64,000 nt of DNA from positions 50,834-114,833 of the forward strand of contig NZ_BAABMF010000016.1 of NCBI RefSeq assembly GCF_050402865.1. Reading direction: 5' to 3'. The stretch comes from Clostridium_AF sediminicola. Lineage in GTDB: Bacteria; Bacillota; Clostridia; Clostridiales; Clostridiaceae. The notes under the pieces were generated by a model, which worked only from the letters and a program-made list of their open reading frames with translations, had not been told where the DNA came from and ran no database searches. A program made the position numbers and the translations under genes. Positions 8,939 through 18,584 of the stretch are shown piece by piece. Position 1 is the first letter of the stretch; the number at the start of each line of letters is the position of its first letter.

Positions 8939-8992
8939 TGTTATTTTCAAAAATAACTTACTCTGATTAATTAATATTGATATAAAATTTAT

Positions 8993-10393
8993 TTACTCAT
9001 TACTCGTAACAGCCTTTATCCCTGGTGATAATCCTTTAGCATCAAGATCTGTTATAATTTTATCACCTTCAACTAGACCTTCTTCAATAATAGTTTCTCC
9101 TGTTAATTCATATCCTAGTACAACCTCTACTTCCTCTGTTTTACCTTTTCTTATAATCATGACCATATCTTTTTCATCTTTTTGGTACAAAGCACTGTTT
9201 GGCACAACCAGCTTATCAGTTGCAGCATAAACAATAAATTTTACGTCCACATCATACCCTGTATTTAGATATGTATTTTCTGGTTCTATTGTAACCAAAA
9301 CTTTTCTTTCTTCAACACCTAAAGGAGAAATATCAACAGTGGCTTTATCATCTATTTTTATAATTTTACCTTCCAGTTCTATATCACCACTTCTACGATC
9401 TAATACTAAAACTACTTCATCATTCAACTTGACCTCTTCAATATCCCTGGTATTAACCATAACTTCTATCTCTTTATTTCCATTACCTTGAATAACAAAA
9501 GCTGGTTCTATGCCACTAATGCTATTCACCTGATTTATTTTCACTTCATCAACCACACCGTCAATTGTTGTAATAATATTAAATTTATCTTTTTTACTTT
9601 TTAATGATTCTATACTTACTTTTGTACCTTCTATCAAAGCTTTATAATAATCTATATTAGCATATGTTCTATTTCTTGATAAACTAGTATTAATACCACT
9701 TATTTGTGCATTAATAGATTTTTTCATAGCCTCATAGTAATCGCCATTTGAGCTATTATTTTTAAGACTTTCAAGTTGAACAATATTTTTATTGTAACTT
9801 ACTTCATAACCACTTACTACTTGTTTAAAATCTTTAAATTCACTTTGTGAAATAATACCACTATCTAATAAAATCTTATACTTTTCTACATCCTCTAATC
9901 CTCTATCTAATATTTCTTTGCTTTGCTTTACAATCATTTCTTGTAATTCAAGTTGTCCTTTTACGTCAGTCTGAGCTTTAAGTGCTTCTAACTGACTCAA
10001 TAGATTATTTTTATTAGCAGTCAAAGTATCAACATTTGCTTGATTTTCCACTTTAACATTTGCCAATTGTGCTTCATAACCTTTTATTTGATTCTCAAGT
10101 TTCATTATTTCGAAGTCTAGTGCACTGCTATCAAGAGTGGCCAAAATATCCCCAGATTTAACTAGGTCACCCTCTTCAACATTAATGGATAAAACTTCAC
10201 CACCGACTAGTGGATAAATATTTTTTACTCCATTATTTTTCACTACTCCCGCTTCCACAAAAGAAACTTCAGAATGACTCAACGTTAAAGTCTTTGTTTC
10301 AATTTTCAAAGGTTTTAAGTATGAATATATAGCGTATATTACACTTAATATAACTACTATAATAATTAAAATAATCTTTACCTTTTTTTTCAT
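8993..10393 (-). CDS. HlyD/MacA-type efflux adaptor protein
   Basis: 466 aa. An N-terminal membrane anchor (residues ~5-24, IILIIIVVILSVIYAIYSYL) is followed by a split lipoyl/barrel-sandwich domain (EVLSINVEEGDLVKSGDIL and IITTIDGVVDEVKINQVN). A long coiled-coil hairpin lies between them at ~90-260, and beta-barrel and membrane-proximal domains follow. In Gram-positive YknX/MacA-like systems the adaptor bridges the ABC permease to the outside. Its ATG overlaps the permease stop (TAATG), so translation is coupled. Together with the next two genes it forms a complete MacAB-like export operon. Substrate (antimicrobial, peptide or toxic metabolite) unknown. Confidence 0.9.
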   Translation of the reverse strand: MKKKVKIILIIIVVILSVIYAIYSYLKPLKIETKTLTLSHSEVSFVEAGVVKNNGVKNIYPLVGGEVLSINVEEGDLVKSGDILATLDSSALDFEIMKLENQIKGYEAQLANVKVENQANVDTLTANKNNLLSQLEALKAQTDVKGQLELQEMIVKQSKEILDRGLEDVEKYKILLDSGIISQSEFKDFKQVVSGYEVSYNKNIVQLESLKNNSSNGDYYEAMKKSINAQISGINTSLSRNRTYANIDYYKALIEGTKVSIESLKSKKDKFNIITTIDGVVDEVKINQVNSISGIEPAFVIQGNGNKEIEVMVNTRDIEEVKLNDEVVLVLDRRSGDIELEGKIIKIDDKATVDISPLGVEERKVLVTIEPENTYLNTGYDVDVKFIVYAATDKLVVPNSALYQKDEKDMVMIIRKGKTEEVEVVLGYELTGETIIEEGLVEGDKIITDLDAKGLSPGIKAVTSNE

Positions 10394-12750
10394 TATTCTC
10401 TCTCCTTCAACACTTCAACTAAGTCTAGTTTCTTGATAGCCTTCACTGTAGATAAATTAGATAAAAATACCGCAAATACACAACCAATAATTCCCATCAC
10501 ATAAGCGCTTGAAGGTATACCCGACGGCCATGAAAATGCATCAACATCAATGGCTTTCTGTAAACCATAATTCAACAACATTGTAAATGGTATCCCAAGT
10601 ACTATACCAAAAAAACATAAAATCCAATATTCAAAGCTCATAATTTCTTTAACTTCATTGATATTAAGTCCCAAAACTCTTAAGGTTGCATATTCCCGAC
10701 TTCTTTCTGACATAGATATCACCGCAGTATTATAAATAATTGTGAAACCTATTGCTGCAGCTGCAATTTGCATCATATAAATAATAAAACTATAAGAACT
10801 AAATAACTCTTTATACATTGCCAAAGTATCATTCTTATCTTCAATTTTAGACACCTTGTCACTATATATTAAATTCTTACGGACTTGACTCAAATCAGAA
10901 GTTTTTATTATAATTGAATTTGTTTCAACATCTTTGTTCAAGAGTTTAGATAATAATTTAATATCCATATAACCGCTCATACCAATGCTTTGATTCACCA
11001 CATCACTAATATAAATTTTTTGATCCTTATCAAAATAAGGACTGCTAATATAAATATAATCACCTTTTTTAACATTTATATTATTAGCAATCATGTTACT
11101 TAGAACCATACCATCTTCATCTAATCTTTTGTTAATTTTATAATCATCATCATATATTTTATATAAATAATTTTCTTCTTTAATTCCCACTAAGGTCGTC
11201 CCTGTTTTTTCATGTCCATTATAAATTACCACAGGCACCTTTAACACACCTTCCGCATAAGTAATTTCATCCATGGCCATAGCAGACTGTACACCTTGCT
11301 CATAAGGTACATTTTCTCTTAAAGCAATCTCAGCATCATATTTTAGGACATGTGTGAACTGATTATAGAACATGGAATCAATCATTCCTGTCATAGTTCC
11401 AATAATTACAATCATACTGTAAGAAAAAATGATACCAATCACAATAAATCCTGATCTAACTTTATTTCTCATAATACTTCTAGTTGCCATAAATCCTCTT
11501 GGTGTCAAGATATGTTTTGAAAATGGTAGTATCTTTGTAATATCTTTTTTCACTGGTTTAGGTGCTTTAGGCCTCATTGCATCTGCAGGACGTAATTTTA
11601 TCACATCTTTAGCTCCTAAATAAGCCCCTATTACTCCTCCCATAATGGAAATAATGCCTCCAATATAAAAATATCTATAATCGGTTATGACATTTTCTAT
11701 AGGCAACTTATAATAATCTAAATAAACTTGAATAAAAGCACCTGTAACCATATATCCCACTAAAAGACCCACTATAGCACCAAATATACCTGTTACTAAG
11801 CCATATATTATATAATGATTAAGTACCACAGTATTGCTATATCCAAAAGCTTTAAGCATTCCAATTTGGCTACGATCTTGTTCAATAATTCGTTTTAACA
11901 TTAAATATAGAACTATGGCTGCCATTGCAACAAAAGCCATTGGCATAGAGGTTGACATCGATTTACCGCTTTTAATTTCTTCTTCTAGCATAAGATAACT
12001 AAACAAATCATCTTTTTCGTATAAGCTTATTAATCCATATTTTTTAAGTTCATATTCTAACTCATTCTTAACATCATCATAAGTAATACCTTCATCAAAT
12101 TGGAATGATAAATCATTATAAATACCTTCCATACCCGTTATATTCATATAGATTTCTTCATCTATATAAGCGATATTATATTGGGTTGTATCCGAAAATA
12201 AATCACCTTGTTCTTTAACAATATAAACATATTCTGGTGAATATACACTTCCTGCAATATTAAAATCATAAACCTTATTATCAACCAATAATTTTATCTT
12301 ATCACCTGGTTCATATTCATATGCTTTATAAAAATCATAACCAAGAAAAATATCGTCAATATTCACCAAATCATTACCTGTATGTACATAAGCATTAAGT
12401 CTTTGATCATTATGTCCAATAATTGTGGATATTAATCTTAAAGTAATAACATCTTCATTGTTATCCGGCATAATCACCCTTACATTTTGTACTAGGCGAC
12501 CATTTACTTGTTTAATTCCTTCAATTTCTTCTAATCTATTTATACTAGACCTTGGTATTTGGGTAACTGTAGCAAATGCATGCCCTAAACGGTTATCATT
12601 GTAATATGCTTCTTTACCTTTATCCACCACAAATAAAGCTGTATTCATTGATGTGAATATGATAACACCTAAAGCCATTAACACAATACATGAAACGTAT
12701 GCTTTTTTATTTCGAAGGATTGATCTTAATGCCTTTTTTAAAAGTATCAC
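10393..12750 (-). CDS. FtsX-type ABC permease (MacB-like)
   Basis: 785 aa. It has two FtsX repeats: an N-terminal helix (~14-36), an extracellular domain, three helices at ~270-390, then a second helix (~435-460), extracellular domain and three helices near the C-terminus. The GTG start at 12750 lies 7 bases after AGGAGG and overlaps the ATPase stop by four bases (GTGA); a TTG one codon earlier is less well spaced. Permeases of this type do not pump through the membrane but transmit ATP-driven motion to the adaptor. Operon order is ATPase, permease, adaptor. The cargo is not evident. Confidence 0.9.
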   Translation of the reverse strand: MILLKKALRSILRNKKAYVSCIVLMALGVIIFTSMNTALFVVDKGKEAYYNDNRLGHAFATVTQIPRSSINRLEEIEGIKQVNGRLVQNVRVIMPDNNEDVITLRLISTIIGHNDQRLNAYVHTGNDLVNIDDIFLGYDFYKAYEYEPGDKIKLLVDNKVYDFNIAGSVYSPEYVYIVKEQGDLFSDTTQYNIAYIDEEIYMNITGMEGIYNDLSFQFDEGITYDDVKNELEYELKKYGLISLYEKDDLFSYLMLEEEIKSGKSMSTSMPMAFVAMAAIVLYLMLKRIIEQDRSQIGMLKAFGYSNTVVLNHYIIYGLVTGIFGAIVGLLVGYMVTGAFIQVYLDYYKLPIENVITDYRYFYIGGIISIMGGVIGAYLGAKDVIKLRPADAMRPKAPKPVKKDITKILPFSKHILTPRGFMATRSIMRNKVRSGFIVIGIIFSYSMIVIIGTMTGMIDSMFYNQFTHVLKYDAEIALRENVPYEQGVQSAMAMDEITYAEGVLKVPVVIYNGHEKTGTTLVGIKEENYLYKIYDDDYKINKRLDEDGMVLSNMIANNINVKKGDYIYISSPYFDKDQKIYISDVVNQSIGMSGYMDIKLLSKLLNKDVETNSIIIKTSDLSQVRKNLIYSDKVSKIEDKNDTLAMYKELFSSYSFIIYMMQIAAAAIGFTIIYNTAVISMSERSREYATLRVLGLNINEVKEIMSFEYWILCFFGIVLGIPFTMLLNYGLQKAIDVDAFSWPSGIPSSAYVMGIIGCVFAVFLSNLSTVKAIKKLDLVEVLKERE

Positions 12751-13451
12751 CAAGTAACCTCCTCTGGCTCTATTGGATGATCATTAACAACTACTTTCTC
12801 AATCATACCGTCTTTTACATAAACAACTCGATCTGCCATCTCACCAATAGATTTGTTGTGAGTAATAATGACAACTGTTTTTCCATAAGCTTTGTTAAAA
12901 TTTTTAAGAACACGTAGTGCCCCAATGCCTGTACTCATATCAAGTGCTCCTGTTGGCTCGTCACATAGTAGTATATCTGGATTTTTAGCAACAGCTCTTG
13001 CTATAGCAACTCTTTGTTGTTGACCCCCTGATAACTGTGATGGAAAATGATCGCCTCTATCAGCTAGTTCAATGTCCATCAATAATTTATTAACATCTAT
13101 TGGGTGAATTGATAGTTCAGAAGCTAATAAAATATTTTCTTTAGCTGTAAGGTTTGGTACCAAATTATAGAATTGAAACACAAACCCAATAGCTTCACGT
13201 CTATATTTTGTTAATGCACGCTCCTTTAATTGAGCAATCTCTGTCCCCTTGTACTTCACACTACCTTCTGTTGGAGAGTCTATACCTCCAATAATATTTA
13301 AAATAGTACTTTTACCCGATCCACTAGGTCCCAATACAACAATAAATTCACCCTCATAAAGATCTAGATCAATACCCCTTAAGGCATGTACAATAACCTC
13401 ACCCATTTTATATTCTTTTATAATATTTTTAACTTCCATTATTTTTTTCAT
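12747..13451 (-). CDS. ABC transporter ATPase (MacB/LolD class)
   Basis: 234 aa. Walker A GPSGSGKSTILN, Q-loop FVFQFYNLVPNLTAKEN, signature LSGGQQQRVAIARA, Walker B ILLCDEPTGALD and the H-loop VIITHN are all intact. The FQFYNLVP and GALD variants are typical of the MacB/LolD group that drives FtsX permeases. The start MKKIMEVKN has a distant AAGG; an internal ATG four codons on is possible. First gene of the three-gene efflux operon. No regulator is adjacent. Confidence 0.92.
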   Translation of the reverse strand: MKKIMEVKNIIKEYKMGEVIVHALRGIDLDLYEGEFIVVLGPSGSGKSTILNIIGGIDSPTEGSVKYKGTEIAQLKERALTKYRREAIGFVFQFYNLVPNLTAKENILLASELSIHPIDVNKLLMDIELADRGDHFPSQLSGGQQQRVAIARAVAKNPDILLCDEPTGALDMSTGIGALRVLKNFNKAYGKTVVIITHNKSIGEMADRVVYVKDGMIEKVVVNDHPIEPEEVTW

Positions 13452-13540
13452 TTTCGAATCAACCTTAATATTTTTTATTTAGTTTAACTTACACTTTAAA
13501 TTTTTACCACACAATAATTATAACATAAGTATACTCTTTG

Positions 13541-13576
13541 TGAGAATTTGGCCTGCATAGATTTATAGTTGGAGTT
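13541..13576. repeat. Dispersed short element, partial copy
   Basis: Contains TGCATAGATTTATA preceded by TGAGAATTTGGCC. Nearly the same core occurs at 18340-18363 (22 of 24 bases from CTGCATAG onward) and a diverged form at 63251-63293. The left arm of the dyad is not recognisable here. Confidence 0.5.
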
Positions 13577-13596
13577 ACTTATTTTTTATTAGCTGA

Positions 13597-14055
13597 CTAC
13601 TCTTTCCATATTATTCTATAGTTACGTAATTTTATATCATTGTATATCGTGTCATTTAAAAAATATACATCTTGAAATACCATACTTATATGTTTTAGTA
13701 GTGAATCTGGGTTTACATCTTTTATATCTTTTCCACCTATCTTTATAGTTCCATCATTTACATCCCAAAACCTAGCTATAAGACTTGTAACTGTAGTTTT
13801 TCCTGAACCTGAAGGTCCTACAAGTGCAACTATATTCTTAGGCTCTATGGTTAAAGATAGATTATTAATACTTCCATTTAAAAACATTATTCCTCCAATT
13901 GGAATTATAAATAAAAGTCCTGAATCTATAAGAACTAAGAATATACCATAAAGTGGAGCAGTTTTCATAGTTATGTTAGTCCAGTAATCTTTTTATTCTT
14001 CTGTTGTATCTTTATAATTTTCAAAAGACCTTGCAGATAGATTAAAAGCTTTCAT
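13597..14055 (-). pseudogene. Broken exporter-type ABC transporter (fused membrane/ATPase)
   Basis: The minus strand reads MKAFNLSARSFENYKDTTEE, then a TAA, then KDYWTNITMKTAPLYGIFLV and GLLFIIPIGGIMFLNG, a transmembrane segment of an MsbA-like exporter. It jumps directly to INNLSLTIEPKNIVALVG and the Walker A GPSGSGKTTVTSLIARFW, then the Q-loop SMVFQDVYFLNDTIYNDIK, and stops before the signature motif. The nonsense codon, the ~100-residue internal deletion and the missing ATPase half show a pseudogene. It lies upstream of the intact efflux operon but is unrelated to it in class. Confidence 0.88.
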
Positions 14056-14075
14056 TTTATTTTAGATAAAAAAAT

Positions 14076-14112
14076 GACTGTAAATAAATTTTATTCAAAT
14101 CTATTTACAGTC
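14076..14112 (-). terminator. Intrinsic terminator
   Basis: 11-base stem GACTGTAAATA / TATTTACAGTC followed on the minus strand by seven T. It terminates the small gene ending at 14171. Confidence 0.85.
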
Positions 14113-14170
14113 TCCGATTTACAATTCACTCTTTATTTTTATAATCTACTACTATTCATAGGTTGCTCTC

Positions 14171-14569
14171 TTAAGTATTAATCAAACTACTTTTGTTTTT
14201 AATCTTTTTATTCTTAAATGCTATTAATATTTGTATCATTGTATTTTCATCTAATTTTCCGTTTAACGTTAGCAAATTATCCTCTATTTCATAATCAATT
14301 ATTTTATCTATGCTAATATGTACATAATCTGCAGTAGATGTGTCATTTTTGGGATTATACCTATTAATAATGATTAATGGATCTGCAAAATATATATCAA
14401 AATACTCATAGTGAGTTTGTACCAAAATTTCCTTGTTATTATTTAGTATATTTACTTCACCTTTACATTGATATTCTGTTGTTTTTTCAATAGTTTCTTT
14501 TAATTCCTGAAGTTTCCTCATGTCAAATTCGTTTATTGCTTTTATATAATCTTTAAAACTCATTCTCAT
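14171..14569 (-). CDS. Hypothetical protein, 132 aa
   Basis: I do not recognise a family. The gene has a good ribosome binding site (AAGGAGGGTATAAT) before ATG and its own terminator, so it is probably real. The N-terminal 30 residues are helical and charged (FKDYIKAINEFDMRKLQELK). Residues ~35-110 alternate beta-type segments (GEVNILNNNKEILVQTHYEY, YVHISIDKIIDYEIEDNLLT). A basic tail KNKKIKNKS ends it. There is no signal peptide or membrane segment, so it is likely a small soluble cytoplasmic protein. It stands alone between decayed ABC sequence and a stretch without genes. Confidence 0.65.
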   Translation of the reverse strand: MRMSFKDYIKAINEFDMRKLQELKETIEKTTEYQCKGEVNILNNNKEILVQTHYEYFDIYFADPLIIINRYNPKNDTSTADYVHISIDKIIDYEIEDNLLTLNGKLDENTMIQILIAFKNKKIKNKSSLINT

Positions 14570-14690
14570 ATTATACCCTCCTTTAAGTGATAATATATAT
14601 TATATGAGGATTTGTTTAATATGTCTATGATCAAAGAGTAATTTAGAATAACTAACTTTAAACTTGATTTAATATTATAATTATACTATT

Positions 14691-14768
14691 ATGTCTAATT
14701 ATTCAGTATATACTTTAATACTGATAGGATGTTCTAAATCCAATGAAAAATCAAAAAATAAAACATAG
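14691..14768 (+). pseudogene. Truncated lipoprotein start (25 codons)
   Basis: Reads MSNYSVYTLILIGCSKSNEK and five more residues, then TAG. LIGC fits a lipobox, and SKSNEKSKNK is a typical linker after the lipidated Cys. There is no ribosome binding site, the hydrophobic stretch is short, and no protein follows. Most likely the relic of a lipoprotein gene. The rest of 14590-14935 holds nothing else I can support. Confidence 0.45.
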
Positions 14769-14935
14769 TAAAGATATTGAAAAATCTAAATTTAAGTATT
14801 TATAATAATGGAAATATTCATTAAAATTATCAGCTATTCAATGTGAAGTTAAGTGTGAGGTGAAATTAGTTAATATATAATAAGACCGTCAATACTAGCT
14901 AGAGAGATTACTTTCATTGCTAATTTAAATCATTT

Positions 14936-14961
14936 CTGAGAACTCAAATTTGAGTTCTCAG
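14936..14961. terminator. Perfect 26-base palindrome, likely terminator
   Basis: CTGAGAACTCAAA / TTTGAGTTCTCAG, uninterrupted, 27 bases downstream of the deacylase stop on the minus strand. No strong T run follows, so it could also be a protein-binding dyad. Confidence 0.6.
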
Positions 14962-14987
14962 AATTTTAGCCACTCTTATAAAGAATA

Positions 14988-16607
14988 TTAATGTTTATTC
15001 ATGGAAAAACTTCTATAAGCCTTTCCGTAAGAATCCTTACACACTAGACTATCTCTTACTGCAACCTTACCATTTAATATAACATATTTAACTCCAATAG
15101 GAGCTTTAGTTGGCTCAAAGTAATTTTCAAAACCTTTTATTTCATTTAAATCAAATAAAACTATGTCAGCTGTTTTGCCTACTGCAATCTCTCCTATATT
15201 ACTAAGCCCTAATGTTTTTGCAGGTAAATATGATATTTTATATATTGCTTCTTCAAGAGAAAGCACCTTTTTTTCTCTTACAAATTTGCCTATAAAAAGA
15301 GGATAGTTACCATAAAGTCTTGGGTGTGGATTTCCTGCTGGTATGCTATCTGAACCTACCATTTGTAAAGGATGTTTTATAAGTTTAATGGTATCCTCTT
15401 GTGAAAATACATTTATCGTTACTATTGCTACACCAAACTTTTCTTCCATAAGAAGCTTTATGGCAAAGTCTACAGCTTCTATTCCTAATTCTCTAGCAAT
15501 CTCTCCCACAGTCTTTCCAACATATTTTAGATTTTCTTCTCTTTTTACTGAAGTTATAAGTATTCCATCCCAACCTGTAATTAAGCTGTAATTATCCCAA
15601 CCAGCATAATGAGTTTCATAACTTATAATTTCTTCTTTAAGTTTTTGGAGAGTTTCTTTATTTTTAAGCCTTTTTGTCATTTCTTCACTTCCTCCAGCAG
15701 TAACCCAAGGTGGTAAAAGCTGAGTCATAAGAGTGCTTCCAGATAAATATAAATGCTCATCAAAAGTTATTTTTACTCCTCTATCTATGGCATTTTCTAT
15801 GTAACTTATAAGTCTATCAGCATTACAACCTAACTCCTTTGAGTTATAAGACCTCATGTGTGATATGTGAAGTCTTACCTTAGATTGTTCAGCTATATAA
15901 ATCATCTCTTCAAGAGCATTTGTTATAGTATCATCATGATTTCTAAGATGAACCATAACAATTCCATCGTACTTTGCTATCACTTTACATATCTCTATCA
16001 ACTCTTCTTTTGCACTAAAAATTCCAGGGATATATTGAAGACCCATAGACATGCCAAAAGCACCAGATTTCATAGCTTTATCTGCTATTTCACACATGGT
16101 GTTAATTTCATCTTCATTTGCTGGTCTATTTTCAAATTCCATAACTCTTGTCCTAATTGCACCATGAGATATTAAAACTGTAACATTATTTTTTAATCCT
16201 TCTGAAACTATTCTATCAATATATTCATCTAGGTTAGGAAAATTCCACTTGAATCCTGGATCTCCAACAACTCCTCTTATATAATTTTTCCATATATCAT
16301 TTTCTTCTTCAATACAAGGAATAACGCCAAGACCACATTGTCCCACAAGTTCAGTTGTTACCCCCTGCATTAACTTTAAATTTCGAATGTCTTCGTCCAT
16401 AAAAGGTACTAAATCATTATGGCTATGCATGTCAATAAATCCTGGAGACACTACAAACCCATCAGCATCAATAATTTCTGAAGCTTGTTCATCTATATTG
16501 CTTTGAATTTTTAATACTTTCCCATTTTTTATTCCTAAATCCCCTCTATAACTATCATCGCCCGTACCATCTACAATTTTTCCATTTTTAATTATGATAT
16601 CTAACAT
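14988..16607 (-). CDS. N-acyl-D-amino-acid deacylase (amidohydrolase)
   Basis: 539 aa behind GAGGAGGAGATTTAG. It hydrolyses N-acyl-D-amino acids (or related N-acyl compounds) in the cytoplasm. Metal-site motifs of the amidohydrolase superfamily are visible: GFIDMHSHND (the HxH pair, residues ~55-64), VGQCGLG, MVHLRNHDD, LHISHMRSY, GSDSIPAG with the catalytic Asp, and the C-terminal LGLSNIGEIAVGKTADIVLF. Length and order match the D-aminoacylase group (DAN/dihydroorotase-like). Its neighbour on the same strand is an MFS transporter ~140 bases upstream, separated by a terminator. A role in D-amino-acid or peptidoglycan peptide salvage is plausible but not shown. Confidence 0.85.
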   Translation of the reverse strand: MLDIIIKNGKIVDGTGDDSYRGDLGIKNGKVLKIQSNIDEQASEIIDADGFVVSPGFIDMHSHNDLVPFMDEDIRNLKLMQGVTTELVGQCGLGVIPCIEEENDIWKNYIRGVVGDPGFKWNFPNLDEYIDRIVSEGLKNNVTVLISHGAIRTRVMEFENRPANEDEINTMCEIADKAMKSGAFGMSMGLQYIPGIFSAKEELIEICKVIAKYDGIVMVHLRNHDDTITNALEEMIYIAEQSKVRLHISHMRSYNSKELGCNADRLISYIENAIDRGVKITFDEHLYLSGSTLMTQLLPPWVTAGGSEEMTKRLKNKETLQKLKEEIISYETHYAGWDNYSLITGWDGILITSVKREENLKYVGKTVGEIARELGIEAVDFAIKLLMEEKFGVAIVTINVFSQEDTIKLIKHPLQMVGSDSIPAGNPHPRLYGNYPLFIGKFVREKKVLSLEEAIYKISYLPAKTLGLSNIGEIAVGKTADIVLFDLNEIKGFENYFEPTKAPIGVKYVILNGKVAVRDSLVCKDSYGKAYRSFSMNKH

Positions 16608-16707
16608 CTAAATCTCCTCCTCGTATTTAAATATAATACTTTACCAATTATTATGCAACCATAGAAATTTTTAACATAACCCCATTTGATACTACTACCC
16701 GCACACT

Positions 16708-16739
16708 TAAATGAGCCGCCATAATGGCAGCTCATTTAA
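16708..16739 (-). terminator. Terminator after MFS gene
   Basis: Stem TTAAATGAGC-CGCCAT / ATGGCAGCTCATTTAA, with one C/A mismatch (G-U in the minus transcript), directly downstream of the transporter stop. Confidence 0.75.
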
Positions 16740-16747
16740 ATTTATAT

Positions 16748-18043
16748 TCATATACTTTGAGAATTTCTTTCATTTTTCAATTGATCTTCTAACGAATAAT
16801 TTTTACTATTTATATTTAAAAATCTATTTGCAATAATAATAAAAATTCCTAAAAATATAAACATAACATATAATGAAAACTTATCACTAATATAACCTAA
16901 TAATGGAGCCAAAATCACTAATAATAATGACTTCATTTGGCTATTTACAGAAAGAGCTGTAGCTCTTTCTTCCTTATCCATGTAATTACCACTTACATCC
17001 ACAAATAATGGACCTCTTACATCTTTCATTATATATAATACAAAATATAATAAAACAACAATATTTGTATATCTATTTTTCATAGCAAAAGCAATCATAA
17101 CAAGTGCTATTCCCATAAAATCAAGAAAACTCTTCATCATACCGTAAGAATCATGACGTTTAGTTAATCTATGAACATTTCTTGAAGCCATGGAACTACA
17201 AATATAAATAACTCCGTATATTATTCCAAGATATATTTTAAGTCTGTCATCCGATTCAAAACTACTAAAACTATTAAAATTAGAATTTAAAATAATTATT
17301 CCTAAAATAGGCTGAATATAATCCTTTAAACTATCAAAAATACCATTATAAATTGAAGAACTTAATAGTATTTTAGTTAAATCCTTTTTCTGCAAGATGC
17401 TTTTCAATTTTTTAACGCTTTCTTTGAAAAAACTATTCCCTTTCATACTATTATTTTTCTTATCAATATTATCTGGGTAAGTGCTTATTAATATGAAATC
17501 AACTATATAAGGTATAATCGCTATCAAAAATACCCATTTTACTTCTGGTAAATTTAGAACAAATAATATTGATACAAAAGCAGATATGGACGCTCCCATA
17601 AGCGAAAAAGACTTTGTCCTTCCATACACAAAAGCTTTATATTTAAACCATTGTCTTTCTTCTAAATACGAATATATCATTGCTTTATGAGTACCAGATC
17701 TAAAAGCATCACCGAGACCATAAAAGATCATCCCCATGACAAGAATAAAATAATTACTTCCAATAAAAAAGAATACAAAAGATATGATATAAAAGGTAAA
17801 ACATATCATCAGTTCTCTTTTCTTTCCATAATTATCAGCAAATATCCCTGATGGAATTTCAAAAACATAAATAATAATCTCTCTAATTGAAATTAAAGTT
17901 CCGACTTGAAATAAATTCATACCCATAGATATCAAATATATAAATAAGTATGGTTCAAAAAATCTTAGGTTTTTAAAAAATCCATAAAAACAAAATTTCC
18001 ATATTTGTTTATCCTTTTTTATTTCAGAATAAATATTTTGCAA
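16748..18043 (-). CDS. MFS transporter
   Basis: 431 aa with about 12 predicted membrane helices and the MFS motif A GIFADNYGKKREL in the loop between helices 2 and 3. The start is TTG, 5 bases after GGGAGG. A central cytoplasmic loop (TYPDNIDKKNNSMKGNSFFK) divides the two six-helix halves. The sequence resembles drug/unknown-substrate MFS exporters of Firmicutes; nothing indicates the cargo. It has its own terminator and no adjacent regulator. Confidence 0.85.
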   Translation of the reverse strand: MQNIYSEIKKDKQIWKFCFYGFFKNLRFFEPYLFIYLISMGMNLFQVGTLISIREIIIYVFEIPSGIFADNYGKKRELMICFTFYIISFVFFFIGSNYFILVMGMIFYGLGDAFRSGTHKAMIYSYLEERQWFKYKAFVYGRTKSFSLMGASISAFVSILFVLNLPEVKWVFLIAIIPYIVDFILISTYPDNIDKKNNSMKGNSFFKESVKKLKSILQKKDLTKILLSSSIYNGIFDSLKDYIQPILGIIILNSNFNSFSSFESDDRLKIYLGIIYGVIYICSSMASRNVHRLTKRHDSYGMMKSFLDFMGIALVMIAFAMKNRYTNIVVLLYFVLYIMKDVRGPLFVDVSGNYMDKEERATALSVNSQMKSLLLVILAPLLGYISDKFSLYVMFIFLGIFIIIANRFLNINSKNYSLEDQLKNERNSQSI

Positions 18044-18298
18044 TATGTCCTCCCTAAATTATAAAATCCCTTAAATACTTGAATAAGGGTAACTATCTTA
18101 TAATTCTATTTTATTTTTTAGTGCAAAAAGATATTACCTTTATATCTTTACAACAAATTTATTATAACAAATCTTATTAAAATTTACTAACTATTAGTAC
18201 TTAAATATTAATAGAAAATTTCACCAGAATAAAACACCAAAAACTACAAAGAATAATTTTATAACTAATTCTAAAGACAAACCATATGTAAACTTAAT

Positions 18299-18363
18299 CT
18301 ATGCAAGTGTAAAATCTCAGTCACCCATAAGTCTTGAATCTGCATAGATTTATATTTGAAGTT
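18299..18363. repeat. Dispersed dyad element, full copy
   Basis: CTATGCA at 18299-18305 and TGCATAG at 18341-18347 form a dyad enclosing TAAAATCTCAG. Read on the opposite strand it matches the element at 63251-63293 (TATGCAG ... CTGAGATTTTA ... TGCA). It lies in the ~340-base space between the MFS gene and the small basic gene. I see nothing else in 18050-18298. Confidence 0.55.
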
Positions 18364-18393
18364 GTTTGTCTATAATAAATAAAGGAGAATTTT

Positions 18394-18516
18394 ATGGCTA
18401 AAAACAAGAAAAGAAAAAATGCTAAAAAATACGAGAGCAAAGCTCAAAATCCAAACTACAAAGAGAAAACAAAGGATTCTGATTCAAATTATATAGATCC
18501 AGTAAATCTTGATTAA
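18394..18516 (+). CDS. Small basic protein, 40 aa
   Basis: MAKNKKRKNAKKYESKAQNP and 20 more residues, Lys/Asn-rich, very hydrophilic. It has a good ribosome binding site (AAAGGAGAATTTT) and a terminator right after, so it is likely expressed. The TATAATAAAT just upstream, preceded by TGTTTGT, also occurs ahead of gerW (63300s), which hints at a sporulation-type promoter and a small spore protein. The family is not recognised with certainty. Confidence 0.6.
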   Translation: MAKNKKRKNAKKYESKAQNPNYKEKTKDSDSNYIDPVNLD

Positions 18517-18523
18517 ATATCAT

Positions 18524-18568
18524 AAAAAAATCCCAATAGAACTATTTAGTCCTATTAGGATTTTTTTT
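18524..18568. terminator. Bidirectional terminator
   Basis: AAAAAATCCCAATAG / CTATTAGGATTTTTTT with one mismatch; A and T tracts on both sides. It lies between the small basic gene (plus) and the PTS EIIBC gene (minus). Confidence 0.85.
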
Positions 18569-18584
18569 AACTGATTTTTTATTT

